Assembly (NCBI GenBank): GCA_963977185.1
Contig: CAXBNV010000011.1
Coordinates: forward strand, 1 to 52,930
Direction: 5' to 3'
DNA length: 52,930 bases
From: CAXBNV01 sp963977185
GTDB lineage: Bacteria; Pseudomonadota; Gammaproteobacteria; JAGOUU01
Shown one piece after another: positions 16,838 through 25,215 of this stretch; the stretch's first letter is position 1, and every line of letters begins with the position of its first letter. Under the pieces are notes generated by a model, which saw only the letters and a program-made list of their open reading frames with translations, was not told the DNA's origin and did not search any database. Both the position numbers and the translations under genes were made by a program.

Positions 16838-18340
16838 TTATATTTTTCTAGGTAATATTTCAGATTTTAGAGTGTATTCAACAAATCTAGGGGCCTTATC
16901 AATGATTCTACCTTTATGATCTATAACAGCGGTAATACCATTATTAGTTGCTCTAATTACAGGTTTTCCTGTTTCCAATGCTCGCATTTGAGCAATTTGT
17001 AAATGCTGATATGGCCCTAGAGATTTACCAAACCATGTATCATTACTAATAGTTAATATAATATTAGCTTTTTTACTATTTTCAATAACTGTAAAAGGAT
17101 ATGCTATTTCAAAACATATAAAAGGTGCTATTTGAACTGTTGATTTATTATTTAAATTTAATTTAAATAAGTCTTGTTTATTTGGTCCTTGTGAAAAATC
17201 TGACATAGGTAAGTCAAAAAAATCTATAATGCCTCTAAGATAGTTTGAAAAAGGCATATACTCGCCAAATGGAACTAGATGTTTTTTTTGATATATTTGA
17301 GCATTATTTTCATTGGTATGAGGTTGAAAATAAGTATTTTTATTTAATAAAATAGCAATATTGTAATATATACTTTTATTAATAAGACTTTCTTCAGGTA
17401 AGCCAAGTATTAAATTTGAATTATATTCTTTAGTTTTTTCAGCAAGTTTGTTTAGTAAAATATTAGAATATGGAATTGGCATTGTAATCGCATTTTCAGG
17501 CCAAATTATTAAATCATAGTTCCAGACATTTTTGGTTAATTCAATATAGGTTTCTATAATATGTTTAAAATGATTTTCATCCCATTTCATTAACTGCTCA
17601 ATATTACCTTGTATTAATGCTATCTTGATAGGTTTATCATATGGTTTTGTCCAGTTATATTTACTTAAAGAATTACCAGTTAAAAATAATAAGAGAACTA
17701 ATAGCAATAAAGTTATATTTTTTACTGAATAATAAGTTCTTATTTTTGATAAAGTTAAATTATTAAAAATATAATAAAAAATTGCAGCTATCAATACCGT
17801 AAGATAAGTTAGGCCGTATACAGTAATAATAGGGGCGTAACCTGAAAGGTAAGTATGTAAATGGGCGTAGCCTAAAAATCCCCAAGGGAATCCTGTAAAT
17901 AAGTAACTTTGTAATAAATCTATTAATACCCATATAAAAGGGAAAACTATAATAACGTTTATAATATTTTTATTACAGAAATATTTAGATATTATAGATA
18001 TTTTTAAAATGCTATATAAACTTAACGTCAATATAAACAAGAATGTCAAAAAACCAGCTAAAATAAAATTGGCATTTCCAAAATTATGAATACTGACATA
18101 GATCCATGATGAGCCTACTAGATGTTGAGATAGTCCAAATGTTAAACCAAGGAGTAATTTTTTTTTAATATTAAAGTTACTAAAACATAAATATAAAAAA
18201 ATTAAAGGAGCAATGAAACTAAAAATACTAACATCAAAAGGAGCAAGGCTTAATGGAATTAAAGCACCACCAATTATAGATAATATTAAATAAAAATAAA
18301 TAGAAGTTAAGCTGAGTCTTGATTTGATATTTGTGTTCAA
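16838..18340 (-). CDS. lnt: Apolipoprotein N-acyltransferase
   Basis: Inner-membrane enzyme that adds the third acyl chain to lipoproteins so they can be sorted by Lol. The 500-residue protein has about six or seven N-terminal membrane helices (to about residue 222) and a periplasmic nitrilase-like domain. The catalytic triad is visible as E282 in WPENA, a lysine in YQKKHLVPFGE (K352) and C409 in FICFE. The frame opens at TTG 18340, 18 bases after corC; no ATG lies upstream of the first hydrophobic segment. It is the last gene of the ybeZ-ybeY-corC-lnt operon. Confidence 0.96.
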   Translation of the reverse strand: MNTNIKSRLSLTSIYFYLILSIIGGALIPLSLAPFDVSIFSFIAPLIFLYLCFSNFNIKKKLLLGLTFGLSQHLVGSSWIYVSIHNFGNANFILAGFLTFLFILTLSLYSILKISIISKYFCNKNIINVIIVFPFIWVLIDLLQSYLFTGFPWGFLGYAHLHTYLSGYAPIITVYGLTYLTVLIAAIFYYIFNNLTLSKIRTYYSVKNITLLLLVLLLFLTGNSLSKYNWTKPYDKPIKIALIQGNIEQLMKWDENHFKHIIETYIELTKNVWNYDLIIWPENAITMPIPYSNILLNKLAEKTKEYNSNLILGLPEESLINKSIYYNIAILLNKNTYFQPHTNENNAQIYQKKHLVPFGEYMPFSNYLRGIIDFFDLPMSDFSQGPNKQDLFKLNLNNKSTVQIAPFICFEIAYPFTVIENSKKANIILTISNDTWFGKSLGPYQHLQIAQMRALETGKPVIRATNNGITAVIDHKGRIIDKAPRFVEYTLKSEILPRKI

Positions 18341-18358
18341 AATAAAATTAAGGTTATA

Positions 18359-19195
18359 TTATTCTTTGATTATTTTTAATAGGTTAATTTTTCTTGCATC
18401 TGAAGATAATATCTGAATATTTAAGTTATCCATAATTATTTTTTCATTAGCTTTTGGCAGACGACCAAATTTATTGGCAACAATACCGCCAATGGTATCA
18501 AATTCAGAGTCATCCAGCTCTACAGATAAAATTTTATTAAAATGATTGATGGGAGTTTGAGCTTTTACTTTATATGAGCCATCCTTATTTTTTGTTATCA
18601 TTTTTTTCTCATCAATATCATATTCATCTACTATATTGCCTACTATTTGTTCTAAAATATCTTCAATAGTAACAAGACCAGATATATTGCCATATTCATC
18701 AACTATAATAGCTAAATGATTACGATTTTCTCTAAATTCATTAAGTAAAACTATAACACGTTTACTTTCTGGAATAATTACAGCAGGGCGTAATAATTTT
18801 TGAATATTAAATTCCTTAGGATCTTTATTTTTAAAAGTATATGGTAGTAAATCTTTTGCTAATAAAATTCCCATAATATCATCTTTAGTTTCACCAATGA
18901 CAGGAAATCTGGAATGTCCAGAATTTATGGCAAGTTCACAAATTTTTTCTGCTTCTAAATTATGTGGAATTACAACCATTTTTGATTTAGGGATCATTAT
19001 ATCAACAACATGCATATCAACTATCTCAAAAACACCTTCTATCATCGCAAGTGTTTTTGCTTCGATAATATCTTTGTCTTCTGCATTTTTAATAACTTCT
19101 AATAAATCATTTTGGTTTTTAGGCTCGCCTGTTAATGCAGAGGCAAGTCTTTCTAGCCAAGATTTTTTATTTTCATTATCATTGTCAAGTTTCAT
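18359..19195 (-). CDS. corC: CorC/HlyC-type CBS-domain transporter-associated protein
   Basis: Soluble member of the CorC (YbeX) family: two CBS domains (MIPKSKMVVIP onward and LLRPAVIIPESKRV onward), then a C-terminal CorC_HlyC domain with DSEFDTIGGIVANKFGRLP. Linked to magnesium and cobalt efflux and, through its operon, to ribosome maintenance. The open frame extends to a TTG at 19222. I place the start at the ATG 19195 because a GGAG lies upstream of it, giving about 278 residues. It shares the conserved miaB-ybeZ-ybeY-corC-lnt order with E. coli. DEYGNISGLVTIEDILE is the most conserved CBS element. Confidence 0.93.
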   Translation of the reverse strand: MKLDNDNENKKSWLERLASALTGEPKNQNDLLEVIKNAEDKDIIEAKTLAMIEGVFEIVDMHVVDIMIPKSKMVVIPHNLEAEKICELAINSGHSRFPVIGETKDDIMGILLAKDLLPYTFKNKDPKEFNIQKLLRPAVIIPESKRVIVLLNEFRENRNHLAIIVDEYGNISGLVTIEDILEQIVGNIVDEYDIDEKKMITKNKDGSYKVKAQTPINHFNKILSVELDDSEFDTIGGIVANKFGRLPKANEKIIMDNLNIQILSSDARKINLLKIIKE

Positions 19196-19225
19196 ATGTT
19201 GCTTTGATCTCCGGTGATACAAATA

Positions 19226-19711
19226 TTATAAGTAAGGGTTAGGGTAATTAAGTAAATGTAAAATATCAATTTCTTTTTGTTCCATGATTTCTGCATCAGA
19301 ATTATTAATATGATCATATCCTAATAAATGCAAAGTGCCATGAATAATAATATGAGCCCAGTGATGTATATTTTGTTTATTTTGTTCCTTTGCTTCTTGG
19401 TTAATATATTCTGCTGAACAAACAATATCACCTAAATATTCTTGCTGAATTTCTTCTGGCAAATTTTCAGGAATTTCAAATGGAAATGCTAAAACATTAG
19501 TAGGCTTGTCTTTATGTCTATAAGTTTTATTTAGATTGTTTATTTCTGTATTATTAGTAATACGTAACCCTAGTTCTGTATTTAAATTTTTATCATGAGA
19601 TTCTAAAGTTATTGATATCCATCTGTGAATATTTTCATCATCTGGGATATAAGTGTTATTTTGGGAGTTATTATCTAAAATATTTTCTATAATTACATTA
19701 TAACTGTTCAT
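19226..19711 (-). CDS. ybeY: Endoribonuclease / rRNA maturation factor YbeY
   Basis: Metalloprotein needed for 16S rRNA 3' maturation and late 70S quality control. The signature HGTLHLLGYDH is intact (H124, H128 and H134 as zinc ligands). The upstream YRHKDKPTNVLAFPF and LGDIVCSAE motifs are typical. The 161-residue length is normal. It starts four bases after the end of ybeZ, so translation is probably coupled. Confidence 0.96.
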   Translation of the reverse strand: MNSYNVIIENILDNNSQNNTYIPDDENIHRWISITLESHDKNLNTELGLRITNNTEINNLNKTYRHKDKPTNVLAFPFEIPENLPEEIQQEYLGDIVCSAEYINQEAKEQNKQNIHHWAHIIIHGTLHLLGYDHINNSDAEIMEQKEIDILHLLNYPNPYL

Positions 19712-19715
19712 AATA

Positions 19716-20696
19716 TTAAGATGGTTTTTCGTTTTCTTCGTAAGCTTTAATTATTTCTTTAAGTAAAGGATGCCTAATTACATCATGGCCATCAAGATAT
19801 GTAAACCCTATGTTTTTTATGTTTTTTAAAATTTGATTGGCGTGTAATAGTCCAGATTTAATTGAGTGTGGTAAATCTATTTGAGACACATCTCCAGTAA
19901 TAATAGCTCGTGAGTTAAACCCAAGTCTTGTTAAAAACATTTTCATTTGTGCAATAGATGTATTTTGGGCTTCATCTAAAATTATTACAGAATTATTTAA
20001 AGTTCTACCACGCATATAAGCAAGTGGAGCAAGCTCTATAACACCTTTTTCTATATATCTTGCAACTTGTTCTTGAGTTGTCAAATCAAATAAAGAGTCA
20101 TATAAGGGACGTAAATAAGGATCAATTTTTTCTTCTAAAGATCCTGGTAAAAACCCTAATTTTTCACCAGCTTCAATTGCAGGTCTTACTAAAGTTATTC
20201 TATCAATATTACCTTGTTCTAGCATTTGCACAGCAAATGCAGCAGCTAAAAAAGTTTTTCCTGTACCAGCAGGGCCTATAATAAAATTTACGTCATGCTG
20301 ATTAAGATTATTAATTAATTCTTTCTGGTTTTCTGTTTTAGGAGAAATAATTTTTTTATTAGTGTTAATGTGATTTGCTAAAGAATGTTTATTTTGGGTC
20401 ATACTATTAGTCTTTATTGGGTGTTGTTTATCATGAATTGCATCTGAAATATAATTTTTAGTGATATTTAAATTACCGTTTAGGGATTCTTTATATAATT
20501 TATTTAAAAGATCGTATGTTGTTTTGATATTTTTATGTTCACCAACTATTTTGAATTGGTTGCCACGGCAGGAAATTTTCACACAAAGTTTATTTTCTAT
20601 GAATTTTAGATTTTCATCTAACGGTCCGCATACATTAGATAAATGTTTATTATCAGCGGGATTAAGTTCGATATTAGTAGTCTGTATGGTGTCCAA
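19716..20696 (-). CDS. ybeZ: PhoH-like ATPase YbeZ
   Basis: PhoH family NTPase that functions with YbeY in RNA and ribosome metabolism. The 326-residue protein has an N-terminal KH-like portion, a linker of about 40 residues rich in Asn and Lys, then the ATPase: Walker A GPAGTGKT (141-148), AFLP-type loop GFLPGSLEEKIDPYLRP, Walker B ILDEAQN and ITGD. The start appears to be TTG at 20696: E. coli YbeZ aligns at NIELNPADN, and no ATG lies nearby. It is preceded by its own promoter, so the operon from here to lnt can be expressed independently of miaB. Confidence 0.96.
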   Translation of the reverse strand: MDTIQTTNIELNPADNKHLSNVCGPLDENLKFIENKLCVKISCRGNQFKIVGEHKNIKTTYDLLNKLYKESLNGNLNITKNYISDAIHDKQHPIKTNSMTQNKHSLANHINTNKKIISPKTENQKELINNLNQHDVNFIIGPAGTGKTFLAAAFAVQMLEQGNIDRITLVRPAIEAGEKLGFLPGSLEEKIDPYLRPLYDSLFDLTTQEQVARYIEKGVIELAPLAYMRGRTLNNSVIILDEAQNTSIAQMKMFLTRLGFNSRAIITGDVSQIDLPHSIKSGLLHANQILKNIKNIGFTYLDGHDVIRHPLLKEIIKAYEENEKPS

Positions 20697-20732
20697 TTAA
20701 AGCAAAAACTCTTTACTATTACTATGTCTTTA

Positions 20733-20761
20733 ATTATATATTACTTTAATTATATTCGCAA
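20733..20761 (-). promoter_or_regulatory. Promoter of the ybeZ-ybeY-corC-lnt operon
   Basis: On the minus strand TTGCGA (20756-20761) is followed after 17 bases by TATAAT (20733-20738). Transcription would begin near 20726, about 30 bases before the TTG start of ybeZ. This separates the operon from miaB and the inserted exported gene. Confidence 0.55.
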
Positions 20762-20810
20762 TATGCCGTTGATTTATATCATAAAAACCATGCATAATCA
20801 AAGTGTTAAA

Positions 20811-21746
20811 TTATGGATAATTTTGTGGTTCCAGACAGATAAGACTTAATTCTCTGTTTTGGCTGGCGTTGCAATCTATTGGTTCAGAGCTAAAATTATA
20901 AGTTATACGAGTATCTGCTGAAAAATTTGTGCAATTTTCGTTAGTATTAGTTGAGTAAAAAGGACTAGTACTACCCAAAGGCGCATATTTAGCATAATTA
21001 TTCAAAACACCGTCACTACTATTTAATTTTTGAAAATTTTTGCTGAAATTATTAAAATTTGGATATTTTTGATAGTATATTTGGGGATAGTTGGCAACAA
21101 TTGTAGTTATTGCAAAAAACGAGTATGGAAGAGATGTTTTATTAGATGCATTTATTTTAAAGTTAGGTATAGATACACTATTCTTTGAATCACCTGCATT
21201 CGTTATTATTGTGTATCCTTTAAAATAATTTGCTTGATTAATAGTGGTACCAGTTATACCAAGTTTTTTCGCCATAAGATTTTTAAGAGCTTTAGGATCT
21301 GAAGGCTGCCCGCCTAAATTCATATAAAACTGCCCAAATGCAAAAGAATTACATAAAGCGTCAGCAAAGTTATTATTGTTTATACTTAACAAGCTGCTTG
21401 TTCCAGATGGTCCTTTAATATCGTAACCTTGTAAATTCGTAGCATTTAATAAATCTGATATATTTCCAGGAGTATTAGCATTCTGGAATGCATATGTATT
21501 TGGTGCTTGATATTGAAAATAAGGCGACGCTAAAAAAGCTATGCAGCTTTTATATGATATCGTCACTGAAGATGAAGGTTGGGTAACTCCATTATTAAAG
21601 ATAACATTCTGAAGGGTAAATGCATTAAAAGAGTTAGGATCGGCGCAGCCTTTAGAAAAATCTTGGTTAGTAGGACTGGCTAAAATTGCAGTATTTATTC
21701 CTAAAATTAACATACAACAACAAAGTATGGATGATATATAACTCAT
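20811..21746 (-). CDS. Unknown exported protein (311 aa)
   Basis: I do not recognise a family. A hydrophobic N-terminus with a CCC run (residues 9-11) looks like a signal peptide, with cleavage near LAS-PT at about residue 24. The mature part is rich in Asn, Ser, Tyr and Phe and poor in charged residues, and contains six cysteines (near 34, 68, 133, 274, 291 and 303) that could pair in the periplasm. Composition suggests a beta-rich secreted or surface protein. The cysteine run is not a good lipobox because no L-x-[AGS]-C motif stands at the end of the hydrophobic stretch. It lies between miaB and ybeZ, which are adjacent in E. coli, so it is an insertion into a conserved block. Function unknown. 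Confidence 0.8.
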   Translation of the reverse strand: MSYISSILCCCMLILGINTAILASPTNQDFSKGCADPNSFNAFTLQNVIFNNGVTQPSSSVTISYKSCIAFLASPYFQYQAPNTYAFQNANTPGNISDLLNATNLQGYDIKGPSGTSSLLSINNNNFADALCNSFAFGQFYMNLGGQPSDPKALKNLMAKKLGITGTTINQANYFKGYTIITNAGDSKNSVSIPNFKINASNKTSLPYSFFAITTIVANYPQIYYQKYPNFNNFSKNFQKLNSSDGVLNNYAKYAPLGSTSPFYSTNTNENCTNFSADTRITYNFSSEPIDCNASQNRELSLICLEPQNYP

Positions 21747-21799
21747 GAGATTTTAATTTCTTAGTTAATATAAAAGTGACGCATCAAAAGCAAGAAATT

Positions 21800-23149
21800 T
21801 TAAACTAATATGCCTTTTAAAGAATTTGCTAATGCATCTGTAACTTTTATATCGACAATTTTCCCAATTAAGTTTAATTTATTGTCATTTTCTTGATTTA
21901 AATCAATATTTACAACTTTATTATTGAAAGTTGTACCGCAGAATTGATTAGAAAATTTACTAGATTTATGTGTAACGAGTACTTGTTCTGTTGATCCAAC
22001 CATTTTACGACTAATATCAAAACACTGTTGTTTTAGTCTATCTTGAACTATATTAAGTCTTTGTTTTTTAGTTTCTAAAGTTACATCATCAGGATAGTTT
22101 GATGCAGGAGTTCCAGGTCTTTTGCTATATATAAAACTAAAGCTATTATCAAAATGAATGTTTTCTATTAAATCGATGGTTTTTTGAAAATCAGCTTGAG
22201 TTTCACCTGGAAAGCCAATGATAAAATCAGATGATATGCTTAAATTAGGTCTAATTTCTCTTAATCTTCTAATTTTGCTTTTATATTCTAATATGGTATG
22301 ACCACGTTTCATTAGATTTAATATTCTATCTGAGCCTGATTGAACAGGAAGATGTAAATAATTAGTTAATTTAGGTACTTCAGCATAAGCTTCTATTAAG
22401 TTATCTGAGAATTCCATTGGATGAGATGTCATGTATTTAATTCGCTCAACGCCATCTATTTCTGCAATTGTTGCTATTAGTAAAGCTAAATCAGCTGTTT
22501 CTGTAGCTGACATTTTGCCTCTATAAGCATTTACATTTTGACCTAAAAGAGTAATTTCTTTTGCGCCTTTTTCTGCTAAATTGGCGACTTCGATTATAAC
22601 ATCATCAAAAGGACGGCTAATTTCTTCGCCTCTGGTATAGGGCACAACACAGAATGTACAGTATTTACTGCAGCCTTCCATTATAGATACAATAGCCTTA
22701 GGGCCTTTTATACCAACTTCTGGTAAGTTATCAAATTTTTCAACTTCAGGAAAAGAGATGTCTATGTGAGATTTATTGTTTATTAATACATCATTAATCA
22801 TGTTTGGCAATCTATGCAAAGTTTGTGGGCCAAAGACTACATCAACATAAGGAGCGCGCTTTAATATCACATCACCTTCTTGCGATGCGACACAACCGCC
22901 AACACATATAATTAAATTTGGTTTTTTATTTTTTATTTTACGCCATCTGCCTAATTGTGAAAAAACTTTTTCAGATGCTTTTTCTCTTATAGAGCAAGTA
23001 TTTATTAAAAGAACATCAGCCTTATCTTCTTGAGCAACAAGCTCCAACCCATGAGAATTTTTTAATAATTGTACCATTTTGTCTGAATCATATTCATTCA
23101 TTTGGCAGCCATGAGTTTTAATAAATAGAGTTTTGATAGAAGAAGGCAT
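21800..23149 (-). CDS. miaB: tRNA-2-methylthio-N6-dimethylallyladenosine synthase MiaB
   Basis: Radical-SAM methylthiotransferase that adds the 2-methylthio group to i6A37 of tRNAs reading UNN codons. The N-terminal UPF0004 domain supplies cluster ligands C15, C52 and C86. The radical-SAM cluster is C160, C164 and C167 (CSKYCTFC). A C-terminal TRAM domain follows after residue 380. Length 449 is normal. In E. coli ybeZ is the next gene; here an unknown exported protein intervenes. Confidence 0.97.
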   Translation of the reverse strand: MPSSIKTLFIKTHGCQMNEYDSDKMVQLLKNSHGLELVAQEDKADVLLINTCSIREKASEKVFSQLGRWRKIKNKKPNLIICVGGCVASQEGDVILKRAPYVDVVFGPQTLHRLPNMINDVLINNKSHIDISFPEVEKFDNLPEVGIKGPKAIVSIMEGCSKYCTFCVVPYTRGEEISRPFDDVIIEVANLAEKGAKEITLLGQNVNAYRGKMSATETADLALLIATIAEIDGVERIKYMTSHPMEFSDNLIEAYAEVPKLTNYLHLPVQSGSDRILNLMKRGHTILEYKSKIRRLREIRPNLSISSDFIIGFPGETQADFQKTIDLIENIHFDNSFSFIYSKRPGTPASNYPDDVTLETKKQRLNIVQDRLKQQCFDISRKMVGSTEQVLVTHKSSKFSNQFCGTTFNNKVVNIDLNQENDNKLNLIGKIVDIKVTDALANSLKGILV

Positions 23150-23237
23150 ATTGTAAATTTCAGTATAATAAATAAAGCAAGATTATATCAGTTGTCTTAA
23201 GTATTTTAAAGAATTAATCTGTAAGCGAACTATAAAT

Positions 23238-23690
23238 TTATTTATTTTTACAACTTGCAGGAAGAAGCTCATTATCAAGTTTATTAATATCACTAGGTTT
23301 GCATATCCATGTAATATGATAATTATCAATATTACTATTTAATATTAATAATTTATTTTCTAATTTGCTATCGCCTTTGAAAGTTATAAGAATATTTTCT
23401 TCATGCCTGTCATTAGTATTATTGGGACTTAAAACTATATGTTTAATATAAGCATGATTATTAATATTTTTATTTAAATCTAATTGATTGTTATTAGGCC
23501 AAAACCCGTGTTGAAAATAAAAATCTGTTGTTGCAATTTTTATTGAGTTTACAAAGGTCATCGCATCAAGTACTTTGGCTTTGATTATATGTCTTTGATA
23601 AGATGGAATAGTTGCCGCTGATAGTATTCCTATGATTATAAAAACTATTAACAGCTCCAATAAAGAGAAGCCTTTTTTACTAGCCAACAT
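23238..23690 (-). CDS. Type IV pilin-like protein
   Basis: The 150-residue product starts with a short basic leader and the prepilin peptidase signature KKG-FSLLELLIVF, with cleavage after G7 and Glu at mature position 5. The hydrophobic helix extends to about residue 28, then continues as the amphipathic alpha-1 spine (SYQRHIIKAKV). Near the C-terminus WICKPSD and PASCKNK place two cysteines where PilA/PilE-type pilins form the disulfide-bonded D-region. It could be a major or minor type IV pilin, or a type II secretion pseudopilin. The D-region favours a type IV pilin. No other pilus genes are in the window. Confidence 0.88.
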   Translation of the reverse strand: MLASKKGFSLLELLIVFIIIGILSAATIPSYQRHIIKAKVLDAMTFVNSIKIATTDFYFQHGFWPNNNQLDLNKNINNHAYIKHIVLSPNNTNDRHEENILITFKGDSKLENKLLILNSNIDNYHITWICKPSDINKLDNELLPASCKNK

Positions 23691-23766
23691 AAACTTAATC
23701 TTTAATATATGCTTAAAAGTGTATAATATATTGGCTTTAGCTTAAATGCAATTTTTTAAAATATTT

Positions 23767-24384
23767 CTATAATATTTTAAAGTTTATTAATATCTCGGAT
23801 AAATCTATCAATGGTAATCCAATTAAAGCATTAGGATCTTTGCTGTATATGCTTTCTATTAAAGTTATACCTAGCTCTTCTGCTTTAATGGCTAAAGTAG
23901 AATAAAATGGCTGAGTTTTTTCTATATAGTTTTCTATTGTCTTTTCTGAAAAAGCTCTAAATTTTACTTCAGTTATATTTAATTTTTGCTCGATTGTATT
24001 TAACTTAGTATTTATAACAGCAAGACCTGTATAAAAATAGACTGTATTGCCGCTAATTATTTTTAAATATTTAACAGCTTTTTCATAATTTAATGGTTTG
24101 CCGTAAATTTTATTTTTGCAGATAGCTACTTGATCAGAGCCGATTATTATATAATTATTTTTCTGGTTATCAGTATTATTGTATAATTTTTGTTTTACAG
24201 CTAGAGCTTTTTCTTTACTAAGTCTTGATGAGAGCTCCCATGGTAGTTCATTTGGTCTAGGACTTTCATCTATATCAGGGGAGTTAGTTATAAAATCTAA
24301 GTTTAAATTAGACATTAATTTTTTTCTAAAAACAGAGCTAGATGCTAAGACTATTTGATATCGGTTTTGATTTAGGGCTTGCAT
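23767..24384 (-). CDS. maf: Maf/YceF-type nucleoside triphosphate pyrophosphatase
   Basis: House-cleaning NTP pyrophosphatase; the YceF subgroup prefers 7-methyl-GTP. At 205 residues it aligns with YceF over its length: DIDESPRPNELPWELSSRL, IIGSDQVAICKNKIYGKPL, YFYTGLAV and DPNALIGLPLIDL are well kept. Two motifs differ from the family norm. The loop usually reading S-P-x-R reads SSVFRKKL, and the segment usually CAGSFKSEG reads STLAIKAEE, keeping the lysine and glutamate but losing the glycine. Activity or specificity may be altered. It diverges from yceD, as in E. coli. Confidence 0.92.
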   Translation of the reverse strand: MQALNQNRYQIVLASSSVFRKKLMSNLNLDFITNSPDIDESPRPNELPWELSSRLSKEKALAVKQKLYNNTDNQKNNYIIIGSDQVAICKNKIYGKPLNYEKAVKYLKIISGNTVYFYTGLAVINTKLNTIEQKLNITEVKFRAFSEKTIENYIEKTQPFYSTLAIKAEELGITLIESIYSKDPNALIGLPLIDLSEILINFKIL

Positions 24385-24491
24385 AATATTTATATTTTGA
24401 CTATTTTATGATTTGCAGTTAATATTCTATATCCGTTTGGCTATTTTATATTAAAGTTCAAAATAATAGTATTATTTATTTGAGATAAATT

Positions 24492-24956
24492 GTGATTAAG
24501 TTACCCAAAATTATAAGTATCATTAAATTTGCGAATGAAAATGTTGATTATTCTGGTTATGTCAGAATTTTAGATTTAGACAGGCTTGCAAATTTTTTAC
24601 ATAAATCTCAAGAAGATACTAATCTTTATATAAACGTTGCAGCGAATAGAGATTTACAGCATAGATGTATTTTACATCTTGAGATAAAAGGTGAATTAGT
24701 TTTAATTTGTCAAAGATGTTTAGATAAGCTTAGTTTTACTATTGATAAAAAATTAGATTTAATTGCTCTTAATAGTATAGATAACATAGCTAATAAAGAA
24801 GGTAGTTATGAGCCAATTTTAATAGATGAAGATGGCAAAATTAATTTTTATGATATAATCTCTGATGAGATTATTTTATCTATCCCTCAAGTGCCAAGAC
24901 ATGATGATGTAAAATGCACTAAAGTATCAGATATAATACAATTTGAAGAAGTATAA
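24492..24956 (+). CDS. yceD: DUF177 family protein YceD
   Basis: Member of the YceD/DUF177 family, required for 23S rRNA accumulation in some plants and bacteria and almost always encoded just before rpmF. The 154-residue product shows the conserved LICQRCLDKL (CxxC) and, late, a second cysteine (VKCTKVSD). The reading frame opens with GTG at 24492, a few bases after GAGAT; no better start is seen. It heads the operon that continues through rpmF, plsX and the fab genes. Confidence 0.88.
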   Translation: MIKLPKIISIIKFANENVDYSGYVRILDLDRLANFLHKSQEDTNLYINVAANRDLQHRCILHLEIKGELVLICQRCLDKLSFTIDKKLDLIALNSIDNIANKEGSYEPILIDEDGKINFYDIISDEIILSIPQVPRHDDVKCTKVSDIIQFEEV

Positions 24957-25004
24957 TTTAGGTTGAGTTTATTTTAATTATTTAATATTTAGGAGTTTTA
25001 ATTT

Positions 25005-25214
25005 ATGGCTGTACAAAAGGTTCGTAAAAGTCGTTCTAAAAGAAATATGCGTCGTGCACATGATGCAATTGGTAAGCCATCATTATCTATAGATTCTTTA
25101 GGTAATGTTCATAGACGTCATCATATGTCTGATGATGGTACTTACAAAGGCCGTCAAATAGTTAAGCTAAAAGAAGAGCAAGAAGAAGACAGCGCAGAAG
25201 AGTCTAATTCTTAA
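25005..25214 (+). CDS. rpmF: 50S ribosomal protein L32
   Basis: Small basic ribosomal protein of the large subunit. MAVQKVRKSRSKRNMRRAHD and RRHHMSDDGTYKGR are the family signatures. At 69 residues it is about 12 longer than E. coli L32; the extra C-terminal residues (EEQEEDSAEESNS) are strongly acidic, unlike the basic body. No four-cysteine zinc motif is present, as in other gammaproteobacteria. AGGAG upstream is a strong ribosome binding site. plsX begins one base after the stop. Confidence 0.97.
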   Translation: MAVQKVRKSRSKRNMRRAHDAIGKPSLSIDSLGNVHRRHHMSDDGTYKGRQIVKLKEEQEEDSAEESNS

Positions 25215-25215
25215 T

